Shown here: positions 1 through 7,567 of the stretch, in pieces | Numbering within the stretch: position 1 is the stretch's first letter | How the letters are laid out: every line of letters begins with the position of its first letter | Source: Bacteroidaceae bacterium | Lineage (GTDB): Bacteria; Bacteroidota; Bacteroidia; Bacteroidales; Bacteroidaceae | Length of the DNA: 43,819 nucleotides | Reading direction: 5' to 3' | Assembly: GCA_017427185.1 (NCBI GenBank) | Contig: JAFRTJ010000052.1 | Coordinates: 1-43,819, forward strand | The notes under the pieces: model-generated | The model's input: only the letters and a program-made list of their open reading frames with translations | What the model was told of the DNA's origin: nothing | Databases searched by the model: none | Made by a program: the position numbers and the translations under genes

Positions 1-6
1 CATTCA

Positions 7-137
7 TTTTTTGCAGATGACGAGTTTATGTTTGTTCGAAGCACTTCTCAAAGCTCGCTTTCAAGATGCTTCAAAAAAACATAAACCTTTATTCATAGAA
101 TAAAGCAATCCTGTCCAGGATTGTCATCTGCAAAAAA
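7..137. repeat. 131-bp cloverleaf-foldable repeat, copy 1
   Basis: The ends are perfect 15-bp inverted repeats (TTTTTTGCAGATGAC at 7-21 against 123-137). Three hairpins lie between them: 24-43 with 67-86 (18 of 20 pairs), 87-94 with 98-105 (8 of 8) and 106-112 with 117-123. The whole would fold as a closing stem with three arms. A second copy at 1523-1653 differs at only 4 positions. It could be a MITE-like element or a structured RNA. It is not a tRNA: there is no anticodon or T-loop architecture. Confidence 0.8.
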
Positions 138-171
138 ACATTTCCTTTATTTCTGCGGAGCAATAAAAACA

Positions 172-274
172 TCTGTGCTTTCTGTGCTTTCCGTGTGAAA
201 TTAATTTGTGTTCGAAAGAAATCTGTGCTTTCCGTGCTTTCTGTGTGAAATTAAATCCGTGTTATCTGTGTGAC
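172..274. repeat. CTGTGCTTT-type 9-bp unit array
   Basis: Imperfect tandem units of CTGTGCTTT end in CCGTGTGAAATTAA and are then repeated with variation. Related arrays occur at 990-1043, 1416-1498 (inverted), 1688-1738, 2892-2920 and 17392-17413. The array follows the cloverleaf element and a shared spacer, and precedes the toxin-antitoxin genes. No gene is seen in 1-329 apart from these repeats. Confidence 0.85.
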
Positions 275-329
275 CTCAACTATATAAATATGTATCCTTA
301 AATCGGATAAATAGAAAAAGATTTTTTTT

Positions 330-572
330 ATGATTACGACAGTACAATCTAAGACAACAGAAATGAGCACTGTGGATGCCCTTTGGGTACTCATTCAGGG
401 TCAGACAAAGGCGGTGCGTAAGGCTCTTACCAAGCGTCTGCTCGCAGAGGAAGAAAAAACCAAGGCACAACAGCGTATGGTCAAGGAGAGTCTTACAAGA
501 GCTTTTGATGAACTGCATGCGGGAAAGGTGCATCCAGATGCTCGCAACCTCTTTGACGACGAAGAACTGTGA
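330..572 (+). CDS. putative antitoxin of a RelE/ParE-type TA pair
   Basis: This is an 80-residue protein rich in Lys, Glu and Arg, with a mostly helical middle (about residues 15-60) and an acidic tail ending DDEEL. I do not recognise a named antitoxin family. The assignment rests on size, composition and position: its stop codon overlaps the start of the toxin gene (GTGA, 569-572), the usual translational coupling of type II modules. The ATG at 330 follows a T-rich stretch and is the first start in frame. The pair is bracketed by dispersed repeats (7-274 upstream, 990-1043 downstream), consistent with an accessory insertion. The function is inferred from context only. Confidence 0.6.
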   Translation: MITTVQSKTTEMSTVDALWVLIQGQTKAVRKALTKRLLAEEEKTKAQQRMVKESLTRAFDELHAGKVHPDARNLFDDEEL

Positions 573-916
573 AAGTAACTATTGGCTATTTGGACGAGTT
601 CAAACGAGGGGCGAAGGCTCTTCGTAAGAAATATCCATCGTTTCAGTCCGACTATGAAACCTTCCTGAAAGAGTTGGAAGCCGATCCATTCGGAGGTGAG
701 CCCCTTGGTCAACATACTTATAAATACCGCATGGCCATCGCTTCAAAAGGTAAAGGAAAAAGTGGAGGTTCACGTGTACTGACATACAATATTCAGCAGC
801 AGCCGGAGGATGAAGTATTGGTAACGCTGATGACTATCTATGACAAGAGTGACATCAGCAATGTTTCAGAGAATTATATCCGAGCCCTTGTTCAACAAAT
901 AGAAGACAAAAAATAG
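569..916 (+). CDS. RelE/ParE-family toxin
   Basis: This 115-residue protein has the RelE/ParE/HigB layout: an N-terminal helical half (EFKRGAKALRKKYPSF) followed by a basic beta-rich half with KYRMAIASKGKGKSGGSRV. That Lys/Gly-rich KGKSGG-RV stretch is typical of ribosome-dependent mRNA interferase toxins. It begins at GTG 569, overlapping the preceding stop; no ATG occurs before residue 75, so the GTG start is well supported. It probably cleaves mRNA or inhibits another target when free of its antitoxin. The family call is by motif and length; which subgroup (HigB, RelE or ParE) cannot be decided by eye. Confidence 0.75.
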   Translation: MKVTIGYLDEFKRGAKALRKKYPSFQSDYETFLKELEADPFGGEPLGQHTYKYRMAIASKGKGKSGGSRVLTYNIQQQPEDEVLVTLMTIYDKSDISNVSENYIRALVQQIEDKK

Positions 917-989
917 TATTTTAGTTCTTTATTTGTTGTAACCCTATACAGTTTTTTTGGTCGCTGCGTTTGTTTTTGGATTTAATATT

Positions 990-1043
990 CATCTGTGCTT
1001 TCTGTGCTTTCCGTGTGAAATTAATTCGTGTTTTCCGTGTGAA
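990..1043. repeat. CTGTGCTTT array, left arm beside GxxExxY gene
   Basis: Two CTGTGCTTT units are followed by CCGTGTGAAATTAATTCGTG and TTTTCCGTGTGAAAA. The array ends directly before the ATG at 1046. It is the inverted counterpart of the array that starts at the stop codon of the same gene (1416-1498). Confidence 0.85.
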
Positions 1044-1045
1044 AA

Positions 1046-1417
1046 ATGACAGACAACGAGATAACATACAAGATTCGTGGAGCTGTTTATGATGTTTATA
1101 CAGTTCTTGGGCCAGGATTGCTGGAGTCGGTCTACGAGGAAGCGTTGGCGCTCGAACTGGAGCAGCGTGGTTTGTCTGTGGTGCGCCAGAAGCAGGTACC
1201 CATCTGCTATAAAGGCACTGTATTGAAGACTGAACTACGATTAGACATCCTTGTGGAAGATCAGGTTATCGTAGAGTTGAAATCAGTCGAAGAAATGAAA
1301 AATGTGTATTCAAAGCAGCTTCTCACCTATCTTCGATTGATGAATAAGAAGACAGGACTTCTTGTGAATTTCAACACAGATGATATCCTCAATTCCATAA
1401 AACGTATAGTAAATTAG
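1046..1417 (+). CDS. GxxExxY family protein
   Basis: This 123-residue protein carries the diagnostic GPGLLESVYEEAL segment near residues 22-34, which contains the G-x-x-E-x-x-Y signature. A PD-(D/E)xK-like core follows, with LDILVEDQVIVELK around residues 68-81 (acidic residue, then E-x-K). The length is normal for the family (about 125 residues). The biochemical role is not established; the nuclease-like core is an inference from the fold family. The ATG at 1046 abuts an array of CTGTG units, and the stop codon lies at the edge of an oppositely oriented array, so the gene sits in an inverted-repeat bracket and looks like cargo of a small mobile unit. Confidence 0.88.
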   Translation: MTDNEITYKIRGAVYDVYTVLGPGLLESVYEEALALELEQRGLSVVRQKQVPICYKGTVLKTELRLDILVEDQVIVELKSVEEMKNVYSKQLLTYLRLMNKKTGLLVNFNTDDILNSIKRIVN

Positions 1418-1498
1418 TTCACACAGAACTCACAGAAATTCACAGAAAGGATTATTTCAACTTAGTTCACACAGAACTCACAGAAATTCACAGAAAGG
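1416..1498. repeat. inverted CTGTG arrays downstream of GxxExxY gene
   Basis: Two direct copies of a 35-bp unit (1416-1450 and 1464-1498) contain ACACAGAACTCACAGAAATT. Read on the - strand they give TTCTGTGAGTTCTGTGTGAA, which matches the array upstream of the gene. The first copy overlaps the TAG stop codon at 1415-1417. Confidence 0.85.
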
Positions 1499-1522
1499 AA
1501 TATGCTAATGATGCAGCACCCA

Positions 1523-1653
1523 TTTTTTGCAGATGATGAGTTTATATTTGTTCGAAGCACTTCTGAAAGCTCGCTTTCAAGATGCTTCAAAAAAACATAA
1601 ACCTTTATTCACAGAATAAAGCAATCCTGTCCAGGATTGTCATCTGCAAAAAA
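1523..1653. repeat. 131-bp cloverleaf-foldable repeat, copy 2
   Basis: This is a near-identical copy of 7-137. The four differences are the base matching 21 (C to T, leaving a G-U pair), 30 (G to A, losing one pair), 49 (C to G, gaining a pair with the base matching 62) and 96 (hairpin loop). The homology to copy 1 continues through the spacer CATTTCCTTTATTTC and into the following CTGTG array, so the full direct repeat is over 200 bp. The gap 1418-1750 otherwise contains no gene. Confidence 0.8.
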
Positions 1654-1687
1654 TCATTTCCTTTATTTCCGCGGGACAATAAAATAT

Positions 1688-1738
1688 CTGTGCTTTCTGT
1701 GCTTTCTGTGTGAAATTAATCCGTGTTATCTGTGAGAC
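1688..1738. repeat. CTGTGCTTT-type array before nucleotidyltransferase gene
   Basis: CTGTGCTTT units are followed by CTGTGTGAAATTAATCCGTG and TTATCTGTGAGACA. It corresponds to 172-274 but lacks about one internal period (near 46 bp). It ends 12 bp before the start at 1751. Confidence 0.8.
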
Positions 1739-1750
1739 ATTACTAGTCCT

Positions 1751-2875
1751 ATGCAACAAGAACAGAAGTTTTCGTTAAGCAAAACCACGCAAGCCCTCCT
1801 CATGCTGGTGCGTCTCAGCATCGGCAAGGAGTCGAATCCCCATTTCCCAGACCATATCAATTGGCCCCGCCTGATAGAACTGGCTAACAAGCAGGGATTG
1901 GCAGCTCTGGCAAGTGATGGCTTGCAAATATACTACGACACCCATCCCCAGGTCGATGCCGCCACGCAAGCAGTACTCGATCCTCTGTATGCCAGAGAGC
2001 TTAATATCCCCCGTCTGCAATTCCTGGGAATGCCCAATCATCAGCGCAAGCTCTACCGTCAGCATGAACAGGCGGTGGGTAATCTGGCCCGCTTTTATGC
2101 CCAGCACGACATCCCCATGATGCTCCTCAAGGGACATGGCCTCAGTCTCAACTATCCCAAGCCAGCTTTGCGCCCCTGTGGGGACATCGACATCTATCTC
2201 TTTGGCAAATGGCGAGAGGCAGACCGTGCTATCCACGAAGAGAAGGCTATTGAGATAAGTGATGAGCACGAACATCACACCACTTTTGATTGGGAGGAAA
2301 CGTTAGTGGAGAATCATTATGATTTTGTAATCACCCTCACTCGTCGCTCCAACCGTAAGTTGGAGGCTGAGCTCAAGCAGTTGGCGCAGGACCGTAGCCA
2401 TACCCTCGAGATTGAGGGGCAAGCCATCTATCTCCCCTCGCCCAATCTCAACGCCCTTTTCCTTCTTCGTCATCTTGCTTTGCACTTCTCTTCCGTAGGG
2501 ATGTCTTTGCGTCAAATCTTGGATTGGGCATTCTTTGTGGAGAAGCAGGGAACCCAGGTGGATTGGTCTTGGCTGGTGGAGCGTGCGCGCCATTACAATA
2601 TGCACTGTTTCCTCTCCTGCATTGACCAGATTAGTGTGGAAAAGTTCGGATTCTCCCCCTCCATCTTCCCAGTTTTGGAAACCGATACCAAGCTGACAGA
2701 AAAAGTTTTCGAGGATTGTTTCCATCATGCCCGCGTAGCTGAGAATGAGACCCTCTTCGATAGGATGAAACGTTGGTCCACCCGTGGCTGGCAGTACAAC
2801 ATCTGTTTCAGCGACTCCCGTCTGTCCTATCTGCTAACCTCGATTTGGGGATATTGGGGTGGTAAAAATAAATAA
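1751..2875 (+). CDS. nucleotidyltransferase family protein (NTP_transf_5-like)
   Basis: A 374-residue protein resembling the uncharacterised nucleotidyltransferase family often found in Bacteroidales polysaccharide loci. The LLKGHG segment (about residues 124-129) and GDIDIYLF (about 143-150) supply the Gly-rich and Asp-x-Asp elements expected of a pol-beta-type nucleotidyltransferase core. The C-terminal half is helical, with LRHLALHFSS and LRQILDWAFF. Its substrate is unknown. It is the first gene on the side of the glycan locus and has higher GC than the genes from 3234 onward. CTGTG arrays flank it on both sides (1688-1738 and 2892-2920), so it may be part of the repeat-rich accessory edge rather than the glycan pathway. 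Confidence 0.72.
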   Translation: MQQEQKFSLSKTTQALLMLVRLSIGKESNPHFPDHINWPRLIELANKQGLAALASDGLQIYYDTHPQVDAATQAVLDPLYARELNIPRLQFLGMPNHQRKLYRQHEQAVGNLARFYAQHDIPMMLLKGHGLSLNYPKPALRPCGDIDIYLFGKWREADRAIHEEKAIEISDEHEHHTTFDWEETLVENHYDFVITLTRRSNRKLEAELKQLAQDRSHTLEIEGQAIYLPSPNLNALFLLRHLALHFSSVGMSLRQILDWAFFVEKQGTQVDWSWLVERARHYNMHCFLSCIDQISVEKFGFSPSIFPVLETDTKLTEKVFEDCFHHARVAENETLFDRMKRWSTRGWQYNICFSDSRLSYLLTSIWGYWGGKNK

Positions 2876-2891
2876 ATGAACACGAATCATT

Positions 2892-2920
2892 ATCTGTGAT
2901 TTCTGTGCTTTCTGTGTGAC
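2892..2920. repeat. short CTGTG array
   Basis: Units reading ATCTGTGATTTCTGTGCTTT then CTGTGTGA follow the stop of the nucleotidyltransferase gene. It is the same family as the arrays at 172-274 and 1688-1738, in the same orientation. Confidence 0.75.
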
Positions 2921-2958
2921 AAAACTAACGAAAAAAATAACACTTTAGTTTATATAAA

Positions 2959-3072
2959 ATGATTAATGTTGGAATTATTGGATGTGGCTTCGTAGGTGGA
3001 GCCCTTAGCACACTTTTAGAGCATCTCCATGAACTCAATGTTTATTTCCGTGGAGTAGAGGAGCAAGTATAA
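2959..3072 (+). pseudogene. truncated Rossmann-type dehydrogenase N-terminus
   Basis: A 37-codon frame begins MINVGIIGCGFVGGAL, a dinucleotide-binding G-x-G-x-x-G segment like the start of nucleotide-sugar dehydrogenases. It then runs to a stop at 3070-3072. Only the first beta-alpha-beta unit is present, so no enzyme can be made. In a polysaccharide locus a UDP-sugar dehydrogenase remnant is the simplest reading, but other NAD-dependent families share this motif. Confidence 0.5.
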
Positions 3073-3076
3073 ACCA

Positions 3077-3184
3077 TTAGTGTTCAATGCTATACTCATT
3101 GAATTCCTCAAACACGACGTCTTGCGTAGCCTCGCCAAAGATGGTGCGTAATTTACGGATTGAGGTGTCTTCTTCCGAGAGACA
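3077..3184 (-). pseudogene. possible C-terminal gene remnant
   Basis: On the - strand this stretch reads as an open frame of about 35 codons with coding-like composition: SEEDTSIRKLRTIFGEATQD, then an acidic tail ending EYSIEH and a TAA at 3077-3079. It has no start codon and is closed by a stop just upstream (3185-3187). It may be the tail of a deleted gene. I do not recognise the family, and the + strand frame through the same bases is also partly open. Confidence 0.25.
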
Positions 3185-3233
3185 TTAGTTGGTGAGAAGA
3201 TTATTAGAATGTCGAACAATAATCAAATTGAAA

Positions 3234-4304
3234 ATGTCAGTATCAGTACAAAAGGATAGAATTGAGTTCATAGATGCAATGAGGGGGTTCACCATGTTGT
3301 TAGTGGTGTTTAGTCATGTATTGACCATTTCATTCAAAAGCAATCCCAATTTTAGTTTTAATGAGATTTTTATATCTTTTAGAATGCCGTTGTTCTTTTT
3401 CTTAAGTGGTTTTTTGTGTTATAAAAGCGGTAAGTTTTCCCAGATAAAAGGAATTTTAGAATTTGTCAAAAAGAAGTTTATTGTACAAATAATTCCGACA
3501 GTCATTTTCATAACCATCTATGCGTTTTTGTTCCAATCAAGCCTCGGAGAGATGTGGTTACATACTTATAAAGGAGGCTATTGGTTTACCTTTGTCCTTT
3601 TCTTCTATTTCTTGTTTTTTGTAATATCTTTTGTCATTAGTAATATCACCAAGAAAAGAAAATTAAAAGTTTTAATAATCGGGGGAGGGGGCTTGCTTAT
3701 ATACATGTTGTCACTATTTTCGGTTCATTCTTATTGCCCTTGGAAGGGGTCCTGGATTAGTGGCTTTTTCTCCATTCCATTGTATAAATACTACATTTTC
3801 TTTTTGTTTGGTGTTTTCGTAAAATGGCAATACGAGCGGTTTAATTCGCTTTTAGTCAGAAAATGGTTTCTTACTAGTTGTATTATTTTGTTCTTCGTTC
3901 TGCAAACCTTATCGTGTTTAATGGCAGATTTAGGGGGACTCGTCTGGCAATTAAGAGGTTCGATCATAAAGCCAATTCTTGGTTTTTTAGGTGTAATCAT
4001 CGTGTTTGCTTGTTTCAAACAATATAAAAATTCGTTTACCAATAACACTTTTGTGGGGCGTGGATTACAATATATAGGTCAAAGAACTTTGGATATTTAT
4101 TTGTTGCATTATTTTTTACTACCCAAGAATCTTTCCATGTTGGGCGATTTCTTTATGCTATACAACAACCCCATAGTTGAATTGATTGTAGGATTGTTTT
4201 TTGCCTTGTTAATTGTAGGTTTTTGTTTGGTAATTAGTAACGTTATACGAACAAGTGATGTGCTAGCCAAAGCATTGTTCGGCAAAGTTATTTCGAAAGG
4301 ATAA
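3234..4304 (+). CDS. acyltransferase family 3 membrane protein (O-acetylation of glycan)
   Basis: This 356-residue integral membrane protein is of the acyltransferase-3 (OafA/NodX) family. It starts with the typical RIEFIDAMRGFTMLLVVFSHV, where the R-x10-H signature (R in MRG, H in SHV) is visible in helix 1. About ten hydrophobic segments follow. These proteins usually transfer acetyl or another acyl group onto a sugar at the inner membrane. I chose ATG 3234 over an in-frame TTG at 3189 because the intervening residues are basic, unlike the family, and lie in the remnant-rich gap. The codon use is AT-rich, like the next genes through 9768. It is the first clear glycan-modifying gene of the locus. 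Confidence 0.85.
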   Translation: MSVSVQKDRIEFIDAMRGFTMLLVVFSHVLTISFKSNPNFSFNEIFISFRMPLFFFLSGFLCYKSGKFSQIKGILEFVKKKFIVQIIPTVIFITIYAFLFQSSLGEMWLHTYKGGYWFTFVLFFYFLFFVISFVISNITKKRKLKVLIIGGGGLLIYMLSLFSVHSYCPWKGSWISGFFSIPLYKYYIFFLFGVFVKWQYERFNSLLVRKWFLTSCIILFFVLQTLSCLMADLGGLVWQLRGSIIKPILGFLGVIIVFACFKQYKNSFTNNTFVGRGLQYIGQRTLDIYLLHYFLLPKNLSMLGDFFMLYNNPIVELIVGLFFALLIVGFCLVISNVIRTSDVLAKALFGKVISKG

Positions 4305-4327
4305 TAGTTCTATTTACATTATTTTCG

Positions 4328-5629
4328 ATGCTTAATACATTTGCTCAGAAACTGAAAAATGCCCCATTGTTTAAAGACTCATTTTGGGCTTTGCTAGGGA
4401 GTGTTTTGGGTAAGGGGCTTTCTTTGCTTGCAGGTATTCTCGTTGCAAGGTTCTTGGGCAAAGAGTTGTTTGGCCAATATGGTTTAATAAAAAACACTTT
4501 AATTAATATTGCAGTCTTTTCTACCCTTGGATTGGGATATACAGGAACAAGATATATTGCAAAGAGTTTTGCTGACAATAAAGGAGAAATACGGCACATT
4601 ATCAGAATTATTTATAGAATTACTCTGATAGCCAGTGGAGTAGTTGCCTTGTGCGTGCTTGTTTTTGCAAAGCCGATAGCTGTTTTCCTAAAGGCTCCAG
4701 AGATGGACAATGCTTTGAGGCTTACTTCCTTGATTGTTGTTTTTAACGCTGTCAACACTACGCAGATTGGAATTCTTTCAGGGTTTAAAGAATTCAAGGA
4801 AATAGCAAAAAATAACACTTATGCGGGAATTGTTACATTTGTGAGTTCTGGTGTTCTTGCTTATTTGGGGGGATTTGAGGGTGCATTGGTTGCCTTGTTG
4901 ATTTCCATGTTGTTCAATGCCGTCATTAACTTTTATTCTACAAATAAGGTTTTAAAGACCATACCTCCAGCACCTTCCGAGCAAGCAACCTCCACCAAGG
5001 AAATCATGTCTTTCTCCATTCCTATTGCCTTGCAAGAAAGCATGTACACTTTTGTTCACCTTGCAAGTTCTTATCTGATGATTTTCTATGGAGGCTATGG
5101 TGAAATGGGCATTTTGTCTGCGGCATCACAATGGAGTTCGGTCATGTTGTTCATTCCTGGAGTGATGAAAAATGTGATGCTTTCCTATTTTTCCTCATCA
5201 GAATCAACCACCACCTTACGAAAAAAAATGCTTCTGATCAATGGATCTTGCACCCTTATTCCCTGGGTTTTCATTGCGTTGTTGTCAAAGTTTATTGCTA
5301 GTTTTTATGGCGAGAGCTTTGCAAACCTTCACTGGGTTCTTATCATTTCTTGTGCACATTCCATTTTTTCAAGTATGTCGAGTGTAGTGGTGTACGAGTT
5401 TGTCGCTCAGGGAAAAAACTGGCAAATGTTTTTCCTTCGTTTAGGTCGCGATAGTTCGGCTATTTTGTTGTCATGGTGGTGTCTGGCCAATGTAAAAACT
5501 ATTCAAGCATCCATGTTGTCTTCAAGTTCTGGTTCTTTTGTAGCTTTTCTCTTTATGATTGTTTTATTATATCTGAGTAATCGTTTTGACAATAACAATC
5601 TCCCCAAAATGATTGCATCTTATAAGTAA
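4328..5629 (+). CDS. wzx: Wzx-type oligosaccharide flippase
   Basis: This 433-residue polytopic protein is of the polysaccharide-biosynthesis MOP superfamily. It begins with an amphipathic segment and the family-typical FWALLGSVLGKGLSLLAGIL, followed by ARFLGKELFGQYGLIKNTL near residue 40, and shows about 12 hydrophobic segments. It would flip undecaprenyl-linked repeat units across the inner membrane. The length is normal for Wzx. It begins 23 bp after the acyltransferase stop and lies upstream of the polymerase at 6287, the expected pairing for Wzx/Wzy-dependent assembly. It is followed by a 145-bp gap with no gene. Confidence 0.88.
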   Translation: MLNTFAQKLKNAPLFKDSFWALLGSVLGKGLSLLAGILVARFLGKELFGQYGLIKNTLINIAVFSTLGLGYTGTRYIAKSFADNKGEIRHIIRIIYRITLIASGVVALCVLVFAKPIAVFLKAPEMDNALRLTSLIVVFNAVNTTQIGILSGFKEFKEIAKNNTYAGIVTFVSSGVLAYLGGFEGALVALLISMLFNAVINFYSTNKVLKTIPPAPSEQATSTKEIMSFSIPIALQESMYTFVHLASSYLMIFYGGYGEMGILSAASQWSSVMLFIPGVMKNVMLSYFSSSESTTTLRKKMLLINGSCTLIPWVFIALLSKFIASFYGESFANLHWVLIISCAHSIFSSMSSVVVYEFVAQGKNWQMFFLRLGRDSSAILLSWWCLANVKTIQASMLSSSSGSFVAFLFMIVLLYLSNRFDNNNLPKMIASYK

Positions 5630-5774
5630 AGCTGAATTCAACAATGAATGAAACTGTTCTTTGAAATATTGAATTTCGAAAATTGTTTTTTGATTATATT
5701 GAACTGATTTTGTACATATTGTATAATCAGTTTAATCATTTTAGTCTAATTAACTAAGCTTTGTGATATTTTTT

Positions 5775-6275
5775 ATGAAGATAAATAATGCAGTTCTTTA
5801 CTTCTCAAACAAAATAATACATTTATTGCCAGAAACCAGATGTTTCGGCATTAAAAATTTTTTGCTCCGAATGAGTGGGATTAGAATTGGAGCTAACGTT
5901 AGGATATGTTCAAGTGTCTACATAATTGGCAGCGGGCATATAGCTATCGGTGATAACACATTTATCGGTCCTCATACATTTATTCATGTTTCATCCTCAA
6001 TTCTGATAGGGAAAAATTGTGATATTTCATCTAAAGTAACCATCTTGAATGGAAGTCATGAAATAGATTTTTATGGCGATCATGTTGCTGGTAAAGGGAA
6101 ATCTGAAGATGTATTTATTGGGGATGGATCATGGATTTGTACAAATGCTACTATACTGGGCAGTTCTCGTATCGGGAACAATTGTTTGGTCGCTGCATCT
6201 AGTACAACTAAAGGAAATTATCCGGATTATACTGTAATTAAAGGTTGTATTGCAGAAGCATTTCCCATAACATAA
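5775..6275 (+). CDS. left-handed beta-helix acyltransferase
   Basis: This 166-residue protein has hexapeptide repeats from about residue 38 (IRIGANVRICSSVYIIGSG, IAIGDNTFIG) to residue 155, the trimeric left-handed beta-helix fold of O-acetyltransferases such as WcaF/NodL/LacA. A missing His should not be assumed: HVSSS and SHEIDFYGDHV provide candidates for the catalytic base. It probably O-acetylates a sugar of the repeat unit from acetyl-CoA in the cytoplasm. ATG 5775 was preferred to an in-frame GTG at 5763 since only the later start gives the usual short polar N-terminus. Acceptor and position are unknown. Confidence 0.82.
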   Translation: MKINNAVLYFSNKIIHLLPETRCFGIKNFLLRMSGIRIGANVRICSSVYIIGSGHIAIGDNTFIGPHTFIHVSSSILIGKNCDISSKVTILNGSHEIDFYGDHVAGKGKSEDVFIGDGSWICTNATILGSSRIGNNCLVAASSTTKGNYPDYTVIKGCIAEAFPIT

Positions 6276-6286
6276 TTGATATAATT

Positions 6287-7543
6287 ATGAGAAGATTTTT
6301 TAATTGTCTCTTTTTTAATGACTATGAATTATCATTCTCAATAACAGTTTTGGGAAAGATAATAGCATTTTTAACAGCACTATCTGTTTGTGTTCTTGTT
6401 TCTGGTTTTTTATATATGATTCCAGGAAAGCATTATCTTTATTATTTTTCTTGTGCATTATCACTGTTGTACATTTTTTATAAAGGTGGTAGTGGTATAA
6501 GATTAAATAAACAAATGTTTTTTTTATATGTTATAATTTTTCTGAATGTGTTAGTATTACCTATACTTCCCTTGTTTAGGTCACAAGAAAGAGCAGCTTA
6601 TTTTTTCTTTATAACAATGGTTTGTTCGCCAGTAATAGAGTCTCAGGCGGCATTCGCATATAGAGAGCGACTTTTCAAGTATATTTTAATAGGTTTTTCC
6701 ATTCTTACAGTATTAAGTTTCTTTTGTTTTTTCTTGGGTATCAATATGATGCCTTTTAACAGAGAAGGTTCGATGGAATTATACGAGGATTATATGAATG
6801 TTGGTGGCAAGTTTAGTGGTTTGTTTAACCACTCTATGATACTTGGACCAATTGCTGCTTTAACGGCACTCGTACATTTCAACTTATACCTAAAATATAA
6901 TAAAGCATATAGGTTGATTCTTTTTTTTATATGCTCTATGTCCTGCCTGTTTTCTGCATCACGTGCTGCTTTATTTGGATTAGCTTTGGGTATTTCATTG
7001 CTTTTTTATAAGTTATTGGTTAACAGACACTCTTATCTGAACATTAACAAGGTCATATATATATTTATCATTTTTATATTGATATTAATCCCAATAGCAG
7101 ATGTGGCTTTTTCTGGGTTAAAGAATAAGATGGAAATAACCAAAGAGCAATTTGGCAGTTTCAATAGTAGAGAAGCAAAGTTTAAAAGTCGACTTCATGA
7201 ATTTTCAGAATCTCCCCTTTGGGGTGTGGGTTTTGCATCCATTGATATAAACACAGGAGATGTGTATAACAAGATATCGGGTCAGATTGAACCAGGCTCA
7301 TCACATTTAGCTGTATTAGCGCAAACAGGACTCATAGGAATAACAGCCTATATTGTGTTATTATATGGCGCCCTAAAAAGAGTTAAGAAGCAACCCTTTG
7401 TAAAAGCGAACATTGCATACTCCTCCTTTTGGATGTTTTTTGGACATGGATGGGGAGAAGGCTGGATATTTGCCCCAGGAGGTATGGTTTGTTTTATGTT
7501 TTGGTTGACTCTGTCTCAATGCTACGATTTTGATTTAAAATAG
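6287..7543 (+). CDS. wzy: Wzy-type O-antigen/capsule polymerase
   Basis: This 418-residue, very hydrophobic protein has about 10-12 membrane segments and a large periplasmic loop in the C-terminal half (about residues 285-350, with SRLHEFSESPLWGVGFASID). The ES(P)-W-G-x-G pattern there is typical of O-antigen ligase/polymerase family proteins. With Wzx at 4328 and Wzz/Wzc at 22618 this indicates Wzy-dependent polymerisation of repeat units in the periplasm. ATG 6287 lies 11 bp after the preceding stop; an in-frame TTG at 6245 would overlap that gene and adds a non-membrane leader. Its sequence is highly AT-rich, as usual for Wzy. Confidence 0.85.
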   Translation: MRRFFNCLFFNDYELSFSITVLGKIIAFLTALSVCVLVSGFLYMIPGKHYLYYFSCALSLLYIFYKGGSGIRLNKQMFFLYVIIFLNVLVLPILPLFRSQERAAYFFFITMVCSPVIESQAAFAYRERLFKYILIGFSILTVLSFFCFFLGINMMPFNREGSMELYEDYMNVGGKFSGLFNHSMILGPIAALTALVHFNLYLKYNKAYRLILFFICSMSCLFSASRAALFGLALGISLLFYKLLVNRHSYLNINKVIYIFIIFILILIPIADVAFSGLKNKMEITKEQFGSFNSREAKFKSRLHEFSESPLWGVGFASIDINTGDVYNKISGQIEPGSSHLAVLAQTGLIGITAYIVLLYGALKRVKKQPFVKANIAYSSFWMFFGHGWGEGWIFAPGGMVCFMFWLTLSQCYDFDLK

Positions 7544-7567
7544 TTGAATATTCAAATAGTTCTCTTT

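Noticed and set aside
7..137. tRNA or tmRNA because of the cloverleaf fold
   Set aside because: No anticodon arm of the right size, no T-loop sequence and an A/T-only end of the closing stem; the first arm is far too long.
172..274. CRISPR array
   Set aside because: Units are contiguous or nearly so, without unique spacers of constant length, and no cas genes are present. The same holds for the hexamer and heptamer arrays.
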